Assembly (NCBI GenBank): GCA_023807065.1
Contig: JAJJLU010000811.1
Coordinates: 1-18,111, forward strand
DNA: 18,111 bases
Reading direction: 5' to 3'
Source of the DNA: Isotricha intestinalis
Taxonomy: Eukaryota; Ciliophora; Litostomatea; Vestibuliferida; Isotrichidae
Positions 16,897 to 18,111 of this stretch are shown here, piece after piece; position 1 is the stretch's first letter; each line of letters opens with the position of its first letter. The notes beneath the pieces are model-generated. The model saw only the letters and a program-made list of their open reading frames with translations, did not search any database and was not told the origin of the DNA. The position numbers were made by a program, and so were the translations under genes.

Positions 16897-17928
16897 ATGT
16901 CAGAAGAACAAATTCAATTAGAAACTCAAATAAATAATCTTGAAAAAAATTTAAAGGAAGAAAATATTTCAATATTTTCAGAAAAAATGTCATATCCAAA
17001 TGTAATAGAATATCAAATTATAATTCATTTTCCAAATGAAAAAATTGATAAAGAAAAAGAAAAGTTAAATGAATTAAAAGAATATGTTTTTATAATTGAA
17101 ATATCATTAACAAAGCATGAAATAAGATTATTTTCAAGAAATATAAATTCAATAAACGATGGAAGAGATTTATTTCGTGATTTAACATTATCAAAAAATA
17201 ATAACTTTACTTCAGATTTTGATTTAAATATAATTGTTTCAGCAATAAAACAATTTTTAAAAAATATAAAAGGAATTGATACAAGAATGGGATATTTTTA
17301 TATTGATTCTCAATATGATTTAAATATATTAAATTATATTAGAGAAGGAAATAAAAATTTACTCTTTTCTAAAGTGAAATTAATGGAAAAAGTAAATAAT
17401 CGAAATTTAGAAATTCCAGTTAATTGTTTAATTAGTGAAGATTATTTTTGTCTTTTTGAAAATATTCCAAAAAATAAATTTAAAATTAAATTAACTTTTT
17501 ATTCTTCATTGAAAATTTTAAAAAGTTTTAATAAAAGTTATGTTGGAAGTATAATTACTTTATTATGGAAACAATATGGACCTGTTGAGTATGAAATGAA
17601 ATTAACTTCTGAAAATGATGATTTAATAAATCAAATGGTAGAATTTATTATTCAAAAAATTAGAAATTTTGGTTTTCATATGGATATTATAAAAAGAAAG
17701 GATGGAAAACTTCCTGAAATTAATATTAGTAAAATTGAAAGAGAAATTAGTCAAATGGAAATTCAAATGAAAAATGGAGGTAATATTTTAATTTTTAATA
17801 AATTAATATCAAATTATGAAAAAGCTGTTGAATATTATTCTGCTGTTGGAGATTCTAAATATGAATCTTATAATAAGAAAATTCAAGAACTTTTAAAAAA
17901 TGAAAAATTTAATAAATTTGTTCAATAA
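16897..17928 (+). CDS. Conserved-looking protein of unknown function with possible PH-like domain, 343 aa
   Basis: The last gene before the telomere; ATG at 16897 after an A-rich leader and TAA at 17926-17928. I do not recognise the family with confidence. Residues 1-30 form a short coiled-coil helix. Residues about 35-130 alternate strands and helices (VIEYQIIIHFPNEK, then YVFIIEISLTKHEIRLFS), loosely like an RWD-type fold. Residues about 173-260 look like a PH-like barrel: IPVNCLISEDYFCLFE, KIKLTFYSSLKIL, then a closing helix MVEFIIQKIRNFGF. Residues 276-338 are helical, with a TPR-like YEKAVEYYSAVGDSKY stretch. No signal peptide or membrane span. Fold suggestions come from pattern reading only; a cytosolic scaffold or trafficking factor would fit but is unproven. 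It has the same orientation as the decayed coiled-coil gene upstream. Confidence 0.75.
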   Translation: MSEEQIQLETQINNLEKNLKEENISIFSEKMSYPNVIEYQIIIHFPNEKIDKEKEKLNELKEYVFIIEISLTKHEIRLFSRNINSINDGRDLFRDLTLSKNNNFTSDFDLNIIVSAIKQFLKNIKGIDTRMGYFYIDSQYDLNILNYIREGNKNLLFSKVKLMEKVNNRNLEIPVNCLISEDYFCLFENIPKNKFKIKLTFYSSLKILKSFNKSYVGSIITLLWKQYGPVEYEMKLTSENDDLINQMVEFIIQKIRNFGFHMDIIKRKDGKLPEINISKIEREISQMEIQMKNGGNILIFNKLISNYEKAVEYYSAVGDSKYESYNKKIQELLKNEKFNKFVQ

Positions 17929-18088
17929 ATAAAAAAATAGATTTTAATATGAAAAATAATTTCACTGATATATACTAAATTAATTAAATTCATTTAATTC
18001 TAAATTTAGATAAAATAATTAATAATTATATTAGAATTAATTATAAAGATCTTAAAATGATTTTTTAAATTATAATGCTCAATGAAAT
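17929..18088. other. Short AT-rich subtelomeric spacer
   Basis: About 160 bp between the last stop codon and the telomeric repeat. No repeat array or gene is visible. It presumably holds the 3' UTR and polyadenylation signal of the last gene. Such a short subtelomere is typical of ciliate macronuclear chromosomes. Confidence 0.6.
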
Positions 18089-18111
18089 TTGGGGATTGGG
18101 GATTGGGGATT
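18089..18111 (+). repeat. Telomeric repeat, heptamer TTGGGGA
   Basis: The window ends in three perfect tandem copies of TTGGGGA plus TT (equally GGGGATT x3 at 18091-18111). This is the only G-rich tandem repeat in about 16 kb of AT-rich DNA, lies exactly at the end, and has the G-rich strand running 5' to 3' outward, as telomeres do. It differs from the Tetrahymena (TTGGGG) and Euplotes (TTTTGGGG) repeats by one added A per unit. Only three units are present, so the true end is probably truncated in assembly. Confidence 0.8.

Overview
Two DNA sources meet in this window. Positions 1 to about 1760 have mixed base composition, bacterial gene structure and a Bacteroidetes-type promoter. From about 1790 to the end the DNA is extremely AT-rich and eukaryotic: a four-domain voltage-gated cation channel, a TBC Rab-GAP, a WBP2-like GRAM protein with a 33-nt GT-AG intron, and the proteasome lid subunit Rpn6. 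The right end is three perfect copies of a G-rich heptamer (GGGGATT), which I read as a telomere. A very small intron, short intergenic spacers, a telomere about 160 bp from the last gene and a large four-domain channel fit a ciliate macronuclear chromosome best. Stops are TAA (five genes) and TGA (one), glutamine is CAA, and no long gene has an in-frame stop, so the code looks standard. Among ciliates that fits litostomes such as the rumen entodiniomorphs. A Prevotella-like fragment on the same contig also suggests a gut sample. The lineage is an inference.

Layout. 1-1255 (-): N-terminal and central part of a secreted BspA-like LRR_5 surface protein, running off the left edge. 1315-1517 (-): its leader, with a promoter-like box, three hairpins and a terminator-like hairpin ahead of the start codon. 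About 1518-1945: bacterial intergenic DNA grading into AT-rich DNA, the suspected junction. 1946-3400 (-): asparagine/lysine-rich protein of unknown function. 3496-9540 (-): 2014-aa channel alpha subunit. 9889-11844 (-): TBC-domain protein. 11932-13188 (+): GRAM/WBP2-like protein in two exons with a Gln/Pro pentapeptide repeat. About 13380-13930 (-): faint gene relic. 14012-15295 (-): Rpn6. About 15430-16800 (+): decayed coiled-coil gene. 16897-17928 (+): protein of unknown function with a possible PH-like fold. 18089-18111: telomeric repeat.

The eukaryotic genes are ordinary, independently transcribed nuclear genes (membrane excitability, Rab traffic, membrane/adaptor protein, protein turnover) and do not form a pathway. 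I found no CRISPR array, transposase, tRNA or rRNA, and no convincing new multi-gene system. The points most worth a second look are the heptameric telomere, the unusual channel selectivity ring (N/D/E/E), the structured bacterial leader and the bacterial/eukaryotic junction.
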